DNA of 64,000 bases from Scylla paramamosain (lineage: Eukaryota > Arthropoda > Malacostraca > Decapoda > Portunidae). The stretch lies in the NCBI RefSeq assembly GCF_035594125.1, contig NC_087191.1, forward strand, positions 4,444,467 to 4,508,466. Reading direction: 5' to 3'. The notes under the pieces were generated by a model that had not been told where the DNA came from, made no database searches, and saw nothing but the letters and a program-made list of their open reading frames with translations. Within the stretch, counting starts at the first letter, position 1. Each line of letters opens with the position of its first letter. Shown here piece after piece: positions 1 to 10,670 of the stretch. A program made the position numbers and the translations under genes.

Positions 1-71
1 GACGAGAGCAGGTTAAGTTGTTGCGCACATAAACGCAGCATCCAGTTTTTTGTTGAAAATGAGGATAGAGA
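1..71 (-). mobile_element. Family A non-LTR fragment (EN N-terminal part)
   Basis: This edge fragment matches positions 54396-54470 of the better preserved family A copy almost base for base. It encodes, in antisense, the endonuclease stretch just before the region around residues 95-115 of that copy. It stops where the repeated tail of element C begins, so it looks like a piece of family A cut by, or flanking, element C. Confidence 0.75.
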
Positions 72-244
72 AATCAGAATCAGAATCAGATATTTATTCC
101 ATTGTACAATGGTTATTCTTGTTTTGACTTACAACTATTAAATTTTATTTGAGTAGAGTCAAGTCCACTTTAATATATAACTTATACATTAGATTCACAC
201 CATGTCCTACAATTGGTGCATGTTATTAATGTAATTAAATTTAT

Positions 245-490
245 AAGTAAAACAATAGATAAGAGAGTGCAAAATTATAAATGAGACAGTAGTTAAATGA
301 AAATTAAAGTAAAACAATAGATAAAAGAGCGTAAAATTATAAATGGTACAGTAGTTCAATGTATAAAATAAAAGTAAAACAATAGATAAAAAGTGTAAAG
401 TTATAAATGAGACAGTACTTAAGTGTATAAAAGTAAAACAATAGATAAAAGAGTGTAAAAATATAAATGAGACACTATAGAATACAAAAT
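245..490. repeat. Minisatellite of about 62 bp, four copies, in the 3' UTR of element C
   Basis: The core aagtaaaacaatagat recurs at 245, 307, 372 and 431. Each is followed by a similar stretch containing ataaatgagacagta. Unit length varies from 59 to 65 bp because of small indels. The array lies between the RT C-terminus and the tail of element C. Confidence 0.85.
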
Positions 491-563
491 TACATGCAAG
501 AAAGGCGTGCTACTGATTTATACACTGAATTGTTTGTTGAAAAGATAAGTGAACAGCAGTTTT

Positions 564-2090
564 TTATACGTTCGTATGGACGGTGCATTCCTTATAGAAG
601 AAGAAAGGCTGTTCCAGAATTTTGGTCCAGCAACCAGTAGAGGCACTGTTGTCTAATGCAACTTTTGCAGCAAAGTTTTGAAGCTTTTGAATTTGTTGTG
701 TAAGAGTGATATTTGTTGTTCCCCATATCCTTATTCCATAGTTGATGATGCTTAGTGCCAATGTTTGCATAAGAGCAATTCTTGCTTTCCTGTTAAAACA
801 ATTCCTACTTCTATTAATATGTAATATGATGCTAAAAAATTTCTTACTTATCTTATTTACATGAGTATTAAAAGTAATATGAGAGTCAAAGTAAGCACCT
901 AAGTTTTTAAGGGAGCTGGTGGGGAGTATCTTAGTGTCATCAACTTATAAACAAGTATTGGGTGGAATTTGAGATATGAGATCTTTGCTGCCGACAAACA
1001 TACATTGTGTCTTTGTAGTGTTTAGCAATAATCCATTTAAATGAAAATATCCCTTAGCTTGAGATAGAGCCACCTCTCCCCTGTGAACGAGATCGTAAAT
1101 GATGGTTATTTTTCCTGTGTGGATGAGCTGCGTGTCATCAGCGCACTGTATGACCAGACAGTCGGGGATGTGATGCGAGAGGTCATTCACGAATATTGAA
1201 AACAGTAGTGGGCCGAGGACTGACCCTTGCGGAACACCATAAGCAACATCAGGTTTCAACGTCATGTTTGCCTATTTTGACCGATTGTGTTCTATTGTGA
1301 AGGTAGCTATGGAACCAAAAGGAATCAATTCACAACATTCTGAGTTTCCTTAATAATGTTTCATGATTTAAGCTGTCAAATGCTTTAAATAAGTCACACA
1401 ACGCTACTAATGTTATATTTTCATGTCAATAGTTTTAAGCAGTGAATTAGACAAAGTAAGAAGAGCGCTTTCTGTAGAGAGCTTAGGTCTGAACCCGTGT
1501 TGTGTCTTACTAAGATCATTGTGTTCGAGGTATGAGATGAGCTGAGCAGCAATAACTTTCCCAAGAACTTTAAAGATAATTGGTAGAAGAGATACTGGAC
1601 GATAATTTTTTGGTTCCATAACATGTCTTGAAAATAGGAACTACAATGCCGTGTTTCCAGAATTCAGGGAACATTCCTGTTACAATTGAAAAGTTAACTA
1701 TACACTAAGATACGGGATTATGACTGGCAAGGATTTTTTTAAAAATCTTTGTGAGATACTGTCGGAACCACAAAAAGTTTTTTTTAGGTGTTTGATTATT
1801 AGTATAACAGTGTCGCTATCTGTTAGTTGAGTTCGAAACATGTTATAAAATTGGCTGCTGGTATTGCTGTTGTTGGGTTTAGGCGCGTTCTGATTACCCC
1901 TCCAATTTTTTTTTTTTTTTTCTTGAAAGTAACCTTTCCAACGTTGGCAAAAAAAAAAAAAAATATTGGAAGCCTCGACTTTGTTTCTCATTATTTCTTC
2001 GTCGTTATCAAGTTCCAATGGAATTTTGCATTTGTCAGTGGAGATGTTATCAGTTTACTCCACGTAGCTGTCTCAAGTTTGTTGCTGTAA
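564..2090 (-). pseudogene. Element C reverse transcriptase, decayed
   Basis: Read in minus orientation in three frames, the region shows RT blocks in the correct order. 1413-1619 has the finger motif NYRPVSLLPI and QHGFRPKLST. 945-1265 has the turn [13 protein letters not shown] and an ADD catalytic box, here preceded by C instead of the usual Y or F. 564-770 has the C-terminal IWGTTN...IQKLQNFAAK block common in this group. Homopolymer runs at 1907-1921, 1950-1963 and 2248-2273 coincide with frame breaks. The enzyme would copy the element RNA at the nicked target, but this copy cannot be functional. Confidence 0.8.
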
Positions 2091-3072
2091 TATTCTGATC
2101 TAGTTTTATGAATTGACTTCTTTCTTAAGTATCTTGTATTTCGACTGTAAGCCTACATTGGACCTGTCGTTTTTTGAGATTTATTTGTGTTGTCTCTCTC
2201 ATGCATTAATGCTTGTAAATGTAAATCCATGGGGCGGAGGGTCTCGATTTTTTTTCTTTTTTTTTTTTTTTTTTTGACTAGAGGAGCACAGTACTTTAAA
2301 CAATTATTGAAAGTATTTGTGAATATATTAACTTGTGTGTTGACGTTGTCTGTGGTTAAAAATTTTATTCAAAATGTGACTTTCTTGTCTTAATAAACTG
2401 CATAATGTCTCAGGGGAGTAAGTTGTTAAATCTCTAAATGTTTTTACGGTAGGTGGACGCTTTTGCTTTTTTAAGTTTACGGTCACGCTGATGAACTCGT
2501 GGTCGGCTGCAGGACACGGAACTGTGTCAGAATGTAAAATGTACGGTGTCTTATTAGTGACTATTAAGTCTATGAGAGTGCCAGAAGTAGGGGTAATTTT
2601 CGTGGGTTTGCTGATTACCTGTGTCAGTTTAGCATTCGAAATTATTTGTTTCATTTTACTGTTATCGGATGAAATATCAATAAAATCTCCTAAAATATAA
2701 AATGGCTTACCTTTTAAAGTAACTGTCAGTTATATAATCATAAGTTTGGCTGATAGATTTTGGGTGTCGGTACAGGCAGCCAGTAATGACATTGGGAAAC
2801 TTGCTGCTCTGCACCGTCACCCACACGTCCTCAACACCCTGCGGTCTCACAATATCAATTTCTATTGGGACTACTTTATACACATCTCTGATATAAAATG
2901 CATACACCTCTTCCCCTACCTTTATCACATCTGTACACTTTATATTCGGGTATGTCAATGTGTTCATTCGGAATATCGTTACACAGCGATGTTACACAGC
3001 ACAATACATCCATTTTCTTTTCCCTAACAAGGAGGTCTGTTTCTTCTTTGTTACGTAACAAGCTTTGAGCAC
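2091..3072 (-). pseudogene. Element C AP-type endonuclease, decayed
   Basis: Minus-strand pieces give ITIAHISAQSLLRNKEE (about 3020-3070), GRGRGVCILYQR (about 2880-2915), a linker with LYRHPKS, the metal-site block LGDFIDISSDN (about 2660-2690) and PAADHEFISV (about 2490-2520). These are the N-terminal, GDFN and SDH motifs of the exonuclease/endonuclease/phosphatase fold used by non-LTR elements to nick the target. The usual catalytic glutamate motif (ETWL) is replaced by TSL around 2975-2985, and at least one frameshift follows, so the domain is inactive. Confidence 0.75.
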
Positions 3073-3940
3073 TGATATGAGCAATTGTTATTTTATTCCT
3101 TTCACTAACACCTCTGCTGGCCTTGCCTTCTTTGACGATTTCCCATTTGTTGTGAAGGTGGCACAGCCTGTGTTTGTGAGCTAGTCTACAAAATTCACAT
3201 TTGAGTCTATGGTCAAAACGACAGGTATCTTGGCGATGGTTGTATTCGTCACAATTGTAGCAACCATGACTATACTTCCCACGTGTTGATGTGTTTGCTG
3301 TACTCGTATAATGCGAGTTGTGCAATATGTGGGGCTGTGCTTAGTGTGTGTTGTGAGGTGCATAAGGCTGTGTGTAGTGTGTATACTGCAGTGCGTGGGG
3401 CTGTGTGGTGCGAGTATATTGTGGTGTGTTGGACTGCGTGTAGTATGTGTTGTCATGTGTGTGGGGCTGTGTATGGTGCGATTTGTCGGGCTGTCTGAAG
3501 TGTGGGTGGCGAGTTATGTGGGGCTGTACGTAGTGTGTGTTTTGTGGTGTGTAGGGCTGTGTGTAATGCGTGGTATGAGGTGCATGGGGTTGTGTGGAAG
3601 TGGATTCCATGCTGTGGCAGTCTAGATCAATCTCTACCATCCTCCGTTTTCCCCAACCCCCGTCCACATTGTGAGGGGGACTTTTTTTTTGCAGCTGCCG
3701 CGTAGGAGTGTGGCAGAGTTCTTGCTGGTGCTGACGCTGGGTGTGTAGGAGTAGGCAGAAGTGGAAGTCTGTGAGTGAGTGTGCTGGAGGTGACAAGCGA
3801 GGCGACAGTACTTTGAGGCTGAAAGCTGTCACCATTGTGCGTGTCCCCAAGACGAGTGCCGAGGGAGATTTTTGGCTGTCTCCGGAGACCCGCCCAATTT
3901 TTACACAAATGAAATCCCGAACACTCTTTTTCAATGACAC
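3073..3940 (-). pseudogene. Element C ORF1 C-terminal part: peptide repeats plus CCHC knuckles
   Basis: Residues from 3620 down to 3310 form about nine tandem units of roughly 11 residues with the pattern Y-T-Q-P-x-x-P-x-x-T-H. A nonsense codon at 3341-3343 interrupts the last units in the same frame. Next come two zinc-knuckle motifs at about 3160-3265: CX2CX4HX4C and CX2CX3HX4C. Such knuckles bind the element RNA. The frame then continues without a stop into the endonuclease start, so ORF1 and ORF2 may be one polyprotein here or fused by mutation. Confidence 0.65.
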
Positions 3941-4029
3941 TTAATAGCTTGATCACGCCCATTCTATTTAATATACAAGATTTTTTATCCTCTTATGTCG
4001 AAGCACCACTCGTCCACATTTCCAGTCCC

Positions 4030-4457
4030 GAGGGTGAACTCTGGAGCTGTTTTCACGATGTTTACATCATTCGCTTCTACCCACTGAAGTAACTGCTCAT
4101 TGTAGTATTTCTCTTTGGCTTGAATTTCCTGAGGTTCAGGCACTGACACAACCTGATAATACGTGAATTTTCATTTCGTTATTTTCTCTTTGAGATCACT
4201 AATTAGTGAGCCTAGGTGATCAAGCATTATATCTGCGGATACCTCCTTAAATATATCATACATACCACCAAGAATTACGCATTCGGATGGAGCACTTTGT
4301 AAGTTTTCGGTTACCCAGCTTCTTAACAGATCTATGTTTGCACGTGTTACAGTTTTCACTATACACTTGTCGTCCAGATCTGAGCGAAACACTCGTCGTG
4401 TGTTGGTGTCTCCTAAGAGGATCACTGATGCGCTATTGGAGGTGAATAATGGAGTAG
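4030..4457 (-). pseudogene. SGNH/GDSL-esterase-like domain of element C ORF1
   Basis: The minus-strand reading opens with VILLGDTNTRRV, which aligns with SGNH block I (GDS, here GDT), then NIDLLRSWV and ECVILGGMYDIFKE, which resembles block III (GGxND, here GGMYD). After one stop at about 4171 it continues with VVSVPEPQ...YYNEQLLQWV and ends in a GTGNVDEWCFD-type block that would carry the catalytic Asp/His region. Esterase-type ORF1 proteins are known in some CR1-group elements. The nucleophile Ser is Thr here. The 5' part is missing because A1 is inserted at 4458. Confidence 0.6.
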
Positions 4458-4458
4458 G

Positions 4459-5937
4459 TTTTTTTTATTTTATTTATTTATTTTTTATTTATTTTATTTT
4501 TTTTTTAGGACTCGCCAAGGGCAACAAAAATCCAATAAAAAACAAAATGCTCACCGAGATGCCAGTCCCATAAAAGCGTCCAAAGCGGTAGTCAAAAATT
4601 GAAGGATAAGTGTCTTGAAATCTCCCTCTTGAAGGAATTCAAGTCATAAGAAGGTGGAAATGCAGAAGCAGGCAGGGAGTTCCAGAGTTTACCAAAGAAA
4701 GGGATGAATGGTTGACAATACTGGTTAACTCTTGCGTTAAAGAGGTGGACAGAATAGGGATGAGAGAAAGAAGAAAGTCTTGTGCAGTGAGGCCGCGGAA
4801 GGGGGGGAAGAATGCAGTTAGCAAGATCAGAAGAGCAGTTAGCATGAAAATAGCGGTAGAAGACAGCAAGAGATGCAACATTGCGGCGATGAGAGAGAGG
4901 CTGAAGACAGTCAGTTAAAGGAGAGTTGATGAGACGAAAAGCTTTTGATTCCACCCTGTCTAGAAGAGCGGTATGAGTGGAACCCCCCAGACATGTGAAG
5001 CATACTTTATACATGGCCGGATACGGCCCTTGTACAGAGCTAGCAGCTGGGGTGGTGGGAAAAACTGGCGGAGACGTCTCAGAACACCTAACTTCATAGA
5101 AGCTGTTTTAGCTAGAGATGAGATGTGAAATTTCCGGTTCAGATTATAAGTAAAGGACAGACCGAGGATGTTCAGTGTAGAAGAGGGGGACAGTTGAGTG
5201 TCATTGAAGAAGAGGGGATACTTGTCTGGAAGGTTCTGTCGAGTTGATAGATGGAGGAATTGAGTTTTTGAGGCATTGAACAAACTAAGTTTGCTTTGCC
5301 CCAATCAGAAATTTTAGAAAAATCATAAGTCAAGCCTTCTGTGGCTTCCCTACGTGAAATGTTTACTTCCTGAAGGGTTGGACGTCTATGAAAAGACGTG
5401 GAAAAGTGCAGGGTGGTATCATCAGCGTAGGAGTGGATAGGACAAGAAGTTTGGTTTAGAAGATCATTAATGACTAATAAGAAGAGAGTGGGTGACAGGA
5501 CAGAACCCTGAGAAACACCACTGTTAATAGATTTAGGAGAACAGTGACCGTCTACCACAGCATCAATAGAACGGTCAGAAAGGAAACTTGAGATGAAGTT
5601 ACAGAGAGAAGGATAGAAACCGTAGCAGGGTAGTTTGGAAATCAAAGCTTTGTGCCAGACTCTTTCAAAAGCTTTTGATATGTCCAAGGCAACAGCAAAA
5701 GTTTCACCAAAATCTCTGAAAGAGGATGACCAAGACTCAGTAAGGGAAGCCAGAAGATCACCAGTAGAGCGGCCATGACGGAACCCATACTGGCGATCAG
5801 ATAGAAGGTTGTGAAGTGATAGATGTTTAAGAATCTTCCTGTTGAGGATAGATTCAAAAACTTTAGACAGGCAGGAAATTAAAGCAATGGGACGGTAGTT
5901 TGAGGGATTAAAACGGTCACTCTTTTTAAGAACAGGT

Positions 5938-5939
<2 letters not shown>
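4459..5939 (-). mobile_element. Family A copy A1, 5'-truncated (RT part)
   Basis: The copy begins with a T-rich run (4459-4510), the antisense of its poly-A tail, and the conserved 3' UTR. Going up it encodes the RT C-terminus (4592-5014), the palm with [10 protein letters not shown] and [13 protein letters not shown] (5172-5687) and the fingers with RQYGFR...STGDLL (about 5750-5800). Several frameshifts separate these pieces. It ends at an (AT)n tract where the full copies continue with the linker before RT. It sits in ORF1 of element C. Confidence 0.9.

Positions 5940-6033
<94 letters not shown>
5940..6033. repeat. (AT)n tract at the 5' break of A1
   Basis: About 47 TA units directly replace the expected continuation of family A, so the tract marks the truncation point. 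Confidence 0.97.
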
Positions 6034-6035
<2 letters not shown>

Positions 6036-6332
6036 CCAACTGTCATGGCGGCAGGAGGAGGGCTGTGTCTGTCAGTGCTGCTTTTTTTTTCAGGATTCAG
6101 GGCATAATATCAAGCTCTTCAATGCTGTGACTGCGCTGAGCCCACAGTGAACATACTCGTATGGTGAAAGCACTAGCGAGGTGTGCAAGAATGAGTGAAA
6201 CGCAAAGATAAAATAAATGCAGTGAAACTAATTCAGGTGTGGCTGTATACCTGACAGTGACGGATCGAGTGAAGCCAGCTGAGTTCGCTGATGTGGTCCA
6301 GACATTTATCTGCAGCAATTGGTGTAAATCAA

Positions 6333-6488
6333 TATTCTCATTAGAGAAGTGCACGAACTACTTGACGTCATCAAAGAGCACGGCGTCAAAATTAAGGATT
6401 TGGAGAAAGAAGTTTTATTATGTCTGAATGAAACGGTGGATCAACAAGAACAGTATTCCATACATAACAATCTGAGAATAACTAAGTG
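6333..6488 (+). pseudogene. Element F ORF1, first half (coiled coil and RRM start)
   Basis: The plus frame at 6333 reads a heptad-like helix (HELLDVIKEHGVKIKDLEKE) followed by DQQEQYSIHNNLRIT. The phrase Q-Y-S-x-x-N-N-L-R-I is the usual junction between the coiled coil and the RNA-binding RRM in L1-type ORF1 proteins. The frame is cut at 6489 by the tail of the CR1-like element B1 and resumes at 9640. This protein would trimerise and bind the element RNA. Confidence 0.7.
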
Positions 6489-6581
6489 AAGAACATAAGA
6501 ACATAAGAACATAAGAAATAAGGGAAGCTGCAAGAAGCGACCAGGCTTACACGTGGCAGTCCCTGTATGAAACACACCTAC

Positions 6582-8391
6582 CTATATCCATCTGCTATCC
6601 CCATCCATAAACTTGTCTAATCTTCTCTTAAAGCTCTCTAGTGTCCTAGCACTAACTACATGATTACTGAGTCCGTTCCACTCATCTACCACTCTATTTG
6701 AGAACCAATTTTTTCCTATCTCCTTCCTAAACCTAAATTTTTCAAGCTTGAACCCGTTATTTCTTGTTCTACCCTGGTTGCTGATCCTAAGAATTTTGCT
6801 TACATCTCCCTTGTTATAACCCTTATACCACTTAAAGACTTCTATCAGGTCCCCTCTTAACCTACGTCTCTCTAGAGAATGTAAATTTAACCGCTTCAAC
6901 CTCGCTTCGTAAGGAATACTCCTCATCCCCTGTATCCTTTTAGTCATTCTCCTCTGTACTGATTCTAATAGACCTATATCTTTCCTGTAATGTGGGGACC
7001 AGAACTGCACAGCGTAGTCTAGATGAGGTCTGACCAGCGCCAAGTATAACTTTAATATTACTTCCGGCCTTCTACTTTTAACACTCCTAAAAATGAATCC
7101 TAGTACCCTATTTGCCTTGTTTCTGGCTTCTATGCATTGTTTCCCTAGACGGAGTTCAGAGCTAACTATAACTCCTAAATCTTTCTCGTACCCTGTACCT
7201 ACCAGAGTTTGGGTGTTTAATGTGTACCTATTGTGTGGGTTTCCTCTACCTACGCTAAGCACTTTGCATTTATTGAAATTAAATTGCATTTGCCATCTAT
7301 CCGTCCATTCATTCATTCTATCTAAGTCTGTCTGCAAGGCGATGGCATCCGCTTCTGACCTAATTAATCTACCTATCTTTGTGTCATCCGCAAATTTACT
7401 AACATCGCTACTAATTCCACTATCCAAGTCATTGATATATATTAGAAATAATAATGGCCCTAATACTGATCCCTGTGGCACCCCACTAATGACATGACCC
7501 CACTCAGAGTTCGAGCCGTTTATTAGCACTCTCTGTCGCCTGTTACCAAGCCATGACCCTATCCAACCTAACACCTTCCCATCTATCCCGTGCGCCCTAA
7601 CCTTTCTCAGGAGCCTTTGATGGGGCACCTTGTCGAATGCTTTACTAAAGTCCAGATATAAGATATCATAACTATCACCATTATCTACTGCCTCGTACAC
7701 CTTACTGTAAAAACTTAACAAGTTTGTCAGGCGAGACTTCCCCTTCGTGAAGCCATGCTGTGACTGATTTATCAAGTTATGTTTGTCTAAATGTTCCCTA
7801 ATGTTCCTGGCTATTATTGACTCTAACATTTTACCTACAACTGAAGTTAAGCTGACAGGTCTATAATTAGACGCTAAAGTTTTATCCCCTTTCTTAAAGA
7901 TGGGTACTACATTAGCCTGCCTCCACATGTCTGGTACCTCACCCGACTCCAGTGATTTCTTAAAGACAGAAACTAACGGCTCACTAATAATCTTTTTACA
8001 TTCCTTCAGTACTCTGGGATATATTTCATCAGGTCCTGGTGACTTGAACTTTTTTAGCCTATCTATCTCCTGCTCCACTATCTCCCTAGTTATGGAAATA
8101 TCCGTCAGCTTCTCATTCTCATCTGCTCTAAACACCTGTTCACTATCTGGCATATCCTGCATGTTTTCCTGAGTGAAGACAGTTAAAAAATAATCATTCA
8201 GAAGTTTACTAATCTCCTCCCCAGAACTAACCAGCTCCCCATCTGCTGCCTTTAATGGACCTACAGTATCCTTATTTTTCGTCCTGTATACCTGATAAAA
8301 TCCCTTGGGGTCCGTCTTCGCCTGGCTGGCTACCTTTAATTCATAATTGTCCTTAGCTTTCCTCGTTAACTTCCTGACTGTTCTAATTCAT
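6582..8391 (-). pseudogene. CR1-like B1 reverse transcriptase
   Basis: The frame is open from about 8391 down to the stop near 6582. Counting from the Met at 8162, it shows NYRPVSLT (99-106), HGFTKGKS (136-143), the motif A aspartate in DFSKAFD (171-177), [10 protein letters not shown] (227-236) and the catalytic FADD (257-260). The thumb and C-terminal blocks (VRPHLDYAVQFW, RRRLRGDLIEVFKW) follow in CR1 order. All catalytic residues are intact. The reading frame is joined to the endonuclease by a single frameshift near 8390, the only lesion I can see, so the copy is dead only by a small margin. Confidence 0.9.
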
Positions 8392-9580
8392 TATACTGTG
8401 TCCTTAAAACTTCCTCACCTGCCTTTAATCTCTTATATATACTTCTCTTACGCCCTATATAATGCTTTAACCTAGCAGTCATCCATTTAGGGTCATTTTT
8501 TTGTGATCTTATTGTTTTATACGGGATATTTGCTAATTGACCTATATGAACTTTATCTACGAAATATTTATACAATTCATCTACATTTACTTCACCTAAA
8601 CCCCTCATCTCGTTCCCTACCATCCTCTCCCCTCCCTCATCAACTCGCCTCGACCTTACCTCTCTCATTTCAGCATGACCTGACATTCCAACATACTCAC
8701 ACCTATCTCCCCCCTTCCTCTTTCCTCCTCCCTTCTGGAGCCTCACCTCACCTCCCTCATCCTGCCTTATCTCTCTGAACTCCGTCCCTGACCTGACCTC
8801 ACCCTGCATCCTTTGCCAGTCCACTCCTTGGAGGTACCTTTTTAATTCTTCAAAATCTGCTCTCCTAAAGTCAGGTATTTTACTAGTGTTTTTATTTCTA
8901 ACAGTTTCTTCCCATTCTAGATTGTACCTAATTTCCCTATGGTCACTGTTACCTAGCTGTCCTCCAACCTCTACCTGCGTGACTGCTTCCTCCCTGTTAG
9001 TAAGAATTAAATCTAGAATATTATTCCCCCTTGTGGGTTCTACGACTACCTGTTTTAAAAAATTATCCTGAATTACCTTAAGGAATTCCTCTGCTTCCTT
9101 GTTACCCACAATCAGACTCCAGTCGATATTCCTAAAATTAAAATCTCCTACCACACATACCTGACTGTACCTGCCTGCTCTATTTAATTCCTGCCACAGT
9201 GAGGTGTTAATTTCCTCTGTACTGGTCGGTGGTCTGTAAACTACCCCTAGTACTACTGACTGCGATCCTTCCTTAATATCTACCCATATCGACTCTGCTT
9301 TGTTATCTGTTTTAATTCTATTGTTCATACAGCACTGTAATGTGTCCCTAACGTATAACGCGACACCTCCTCCTCTCCTGTTTTCTCTATCTTTATAGAA
9401 CATTGTATACCCATCTATCTTAACATCTGGATTAAATACTTTTCCTGACATATCTAACCAAGTTTCAGTTAAAGCAATGATATCAAATTTCTCTACACTC
9501 GCTATTCCTCTAAGCAAGTCTATTTTATTCAGAATACTTCTACAATTTGTGTAGTAAACACTTAAGCTATTTCTCACCAT
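8366..9580 (-). pseudogene. CR1-like B1 AP-type endonuclease and linker
   Basis: The 404-codon frame shows the endonuclease motifs in order: N12 in TNCRS, E39 in LTETWL, GGGVALYVRD (70-79), VVYRPP (113-118), GDFN (145-148), LDLILT (189-194) and SDH (212-214). All expected catalytic residues are present. A charged, Gly-rich stretch (about residues 260-330) lies between the conserved VDW and WMTARLKHYIGRKRSIY blocks. The frame goes off after TQYNEL and the RT continues in another frame. It would nick chromosomal DNA to prime reverse transcription. Confidence 0.9.
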
Positions 9581-9639
9581 CCCTTTCTAGATTTAACTAA
9601 TTTGCCCCTTGCCTTCTCCTCACTACCCCTTCTTCCCTC

Positions 9640-9997
9640 CCGAGAGAGTGAGACAGAAAATGTTGTCGAAGTGACTTTGGACTTAATAAACAACACAGTA
9701 GTTAATGAATTTCAACAAGTTACCGTGGACGACATCGATAGAGTACATCGTGTGGGACGAAAACGCCCTATTTTGGTTCGGTTTGCAACTTATCGAGTAC
9801 GACAGAGAGTCTACGCGAATCAACTGAGACTGAACCCGAACTGGCAGTTGAGCAGGTTGAAACGACTACTGAAGCTTCACATACACCGACGCTGAGTTCT
9901 GCCCAGGCGATTTACATCAACGAAGATCTAACCAAAACGAGGGCTACCTTGCTCTGGCAGGCCCGGCAGGCGAAAGTGGGCAAAAGGATCCGTGATT
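9640..9997 (+). pseudogene. Element F ORF1, second half (RRM and C-terminal domain)
   Basis: The frame resumes with SETENVVEVTLDLIN and the RRM core DIDRVHRVGRKRPILVRFAT, then shifts frame near 9820. An acidic linker follows, and the C-terminal domain reads AIYINEDLTKTRATLLWQAR, a hallmark of L1-type ORF1 proteins (IyInEdLt...aR). The stop follows near 10000. Together with 6333-6488 this makes one ORF1 split by a 3.15-kb insertion. Confidence 0.75.
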
Positions 9998-10188
9998 GTT
10001 AGTATATAAATTAAATAGTTTAAAGTTAGTCATAAATATGATTTGTTTTCTGTGGATTTTATATACTAGTTCATATAATAATAGAGGTATTACATTGTTA
10101 TGCAGTCTATATGTGGAGGTGATAATCAACTCTAAGTGTGTGGTAATATCTAAGATAATGATGCACTATTCTATACAGCACTATGTTC

Positions 10189-10382
10189 ATGCCTTGTGGA
10201 GTATGTAGAGAAGCATTAGAGGGTGAGGGTATCTTGTGTGAGCTCTGTGAAGACCTTTTTTAGAGCAGATGTTGTCATGCAATGTGTTTGAGGTGTAATT
10301 CAAGTATTTTCTCTTTTCATGCTACTGTGAGTGATGAGGAATTCGTGGCATATCTTCGAGGATAGTTTCAACCAACACTAAC
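10189..10382 (+). pseudogene. Cys-rich PHD-like segment of element F
   Basis: From the ATG at 10189 the frame reads MPCGVCREALEGEGILCELC, with two CxxC pairs spaced as in PHD-type zinc fingers. One in-frame TAG at 10261 is followed by CCHAMCLRC and VSDEEF before the next stop. PHD-like fingers are known at the start of some CR1/L2-group proteins. It lies between ORF1 and the endonuclease. It is broken, and the family call is tentative. Confidence 0.4.
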
Positions 10383-10464
10383 CCCAATTGAATTAGACTC
10401 TTGTTTTCAACCCATTATAATTAAATGATACAGAACCAGAAACACTGCTTGACGATGTTGACCC

Positions 10465-10629
<165 letters not shown>

Positions 10630-10670
10630 TCAAGTACAGTTAAGTAATATAGAGGTGTTTCGTTATTATG

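Larger units (their letters stand above)
72..4458 (-). mobile_element. Element C: CR1/L2-group non-LTR retrotransposon with esterase-type ORF1
   Basis: Read on the minus strand the order is SGNH-like domain, tandem peptide repeat, two CCHC-type knuckles, endonuclease, reverse transcriptase, then a 3' UTR ending in three copies of CTGATT (72-89). Short 3' tandem tails of this kind are known for the CR1/L2 group. The 5' end is cut by family A copy A1, whose poly-T starts at 4459. Several frameshifts and stops make the copy dead. Clade assignment beyond CR1/L2 group is inference. Confidence 0.8.
6490..9639 (-). mobile_element. CR1-like element B1, nearly full ORF2
   Basis: The 3' tail is on the left: AACATAAG repeated (6490-6515), the antisense of a TTCTTATG tail, which resembles the short repeat tails of vertebrate CR1. 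The copy covers the complete endonuclease and reverse transcriptase and ends just upstream of the endonuclease start, so ORF1 is absent. It interrupts ORF1 of element F in opposite orientation. Its RT part differs from copy B2 at only about 5 of 345 residues, which implies recent activity. The right border (about 9590-9640) is approximate. Confidence 0.88.

Noticed and set aside
245..490. Regularly spaced repeat that could suggest a CRISPR array
   Set aside because: The spacers are themselves similar, no cas genes are present, and the context is a eukaryotic retrotransposon 3' UTR.
7093..7497. 134-codon frame antisense to the B1 RT, also conserved at 13426-13830
   Set aside because: It is the reverse shadow of a strongly conserved RT region; conservation is explained by the sense strand.
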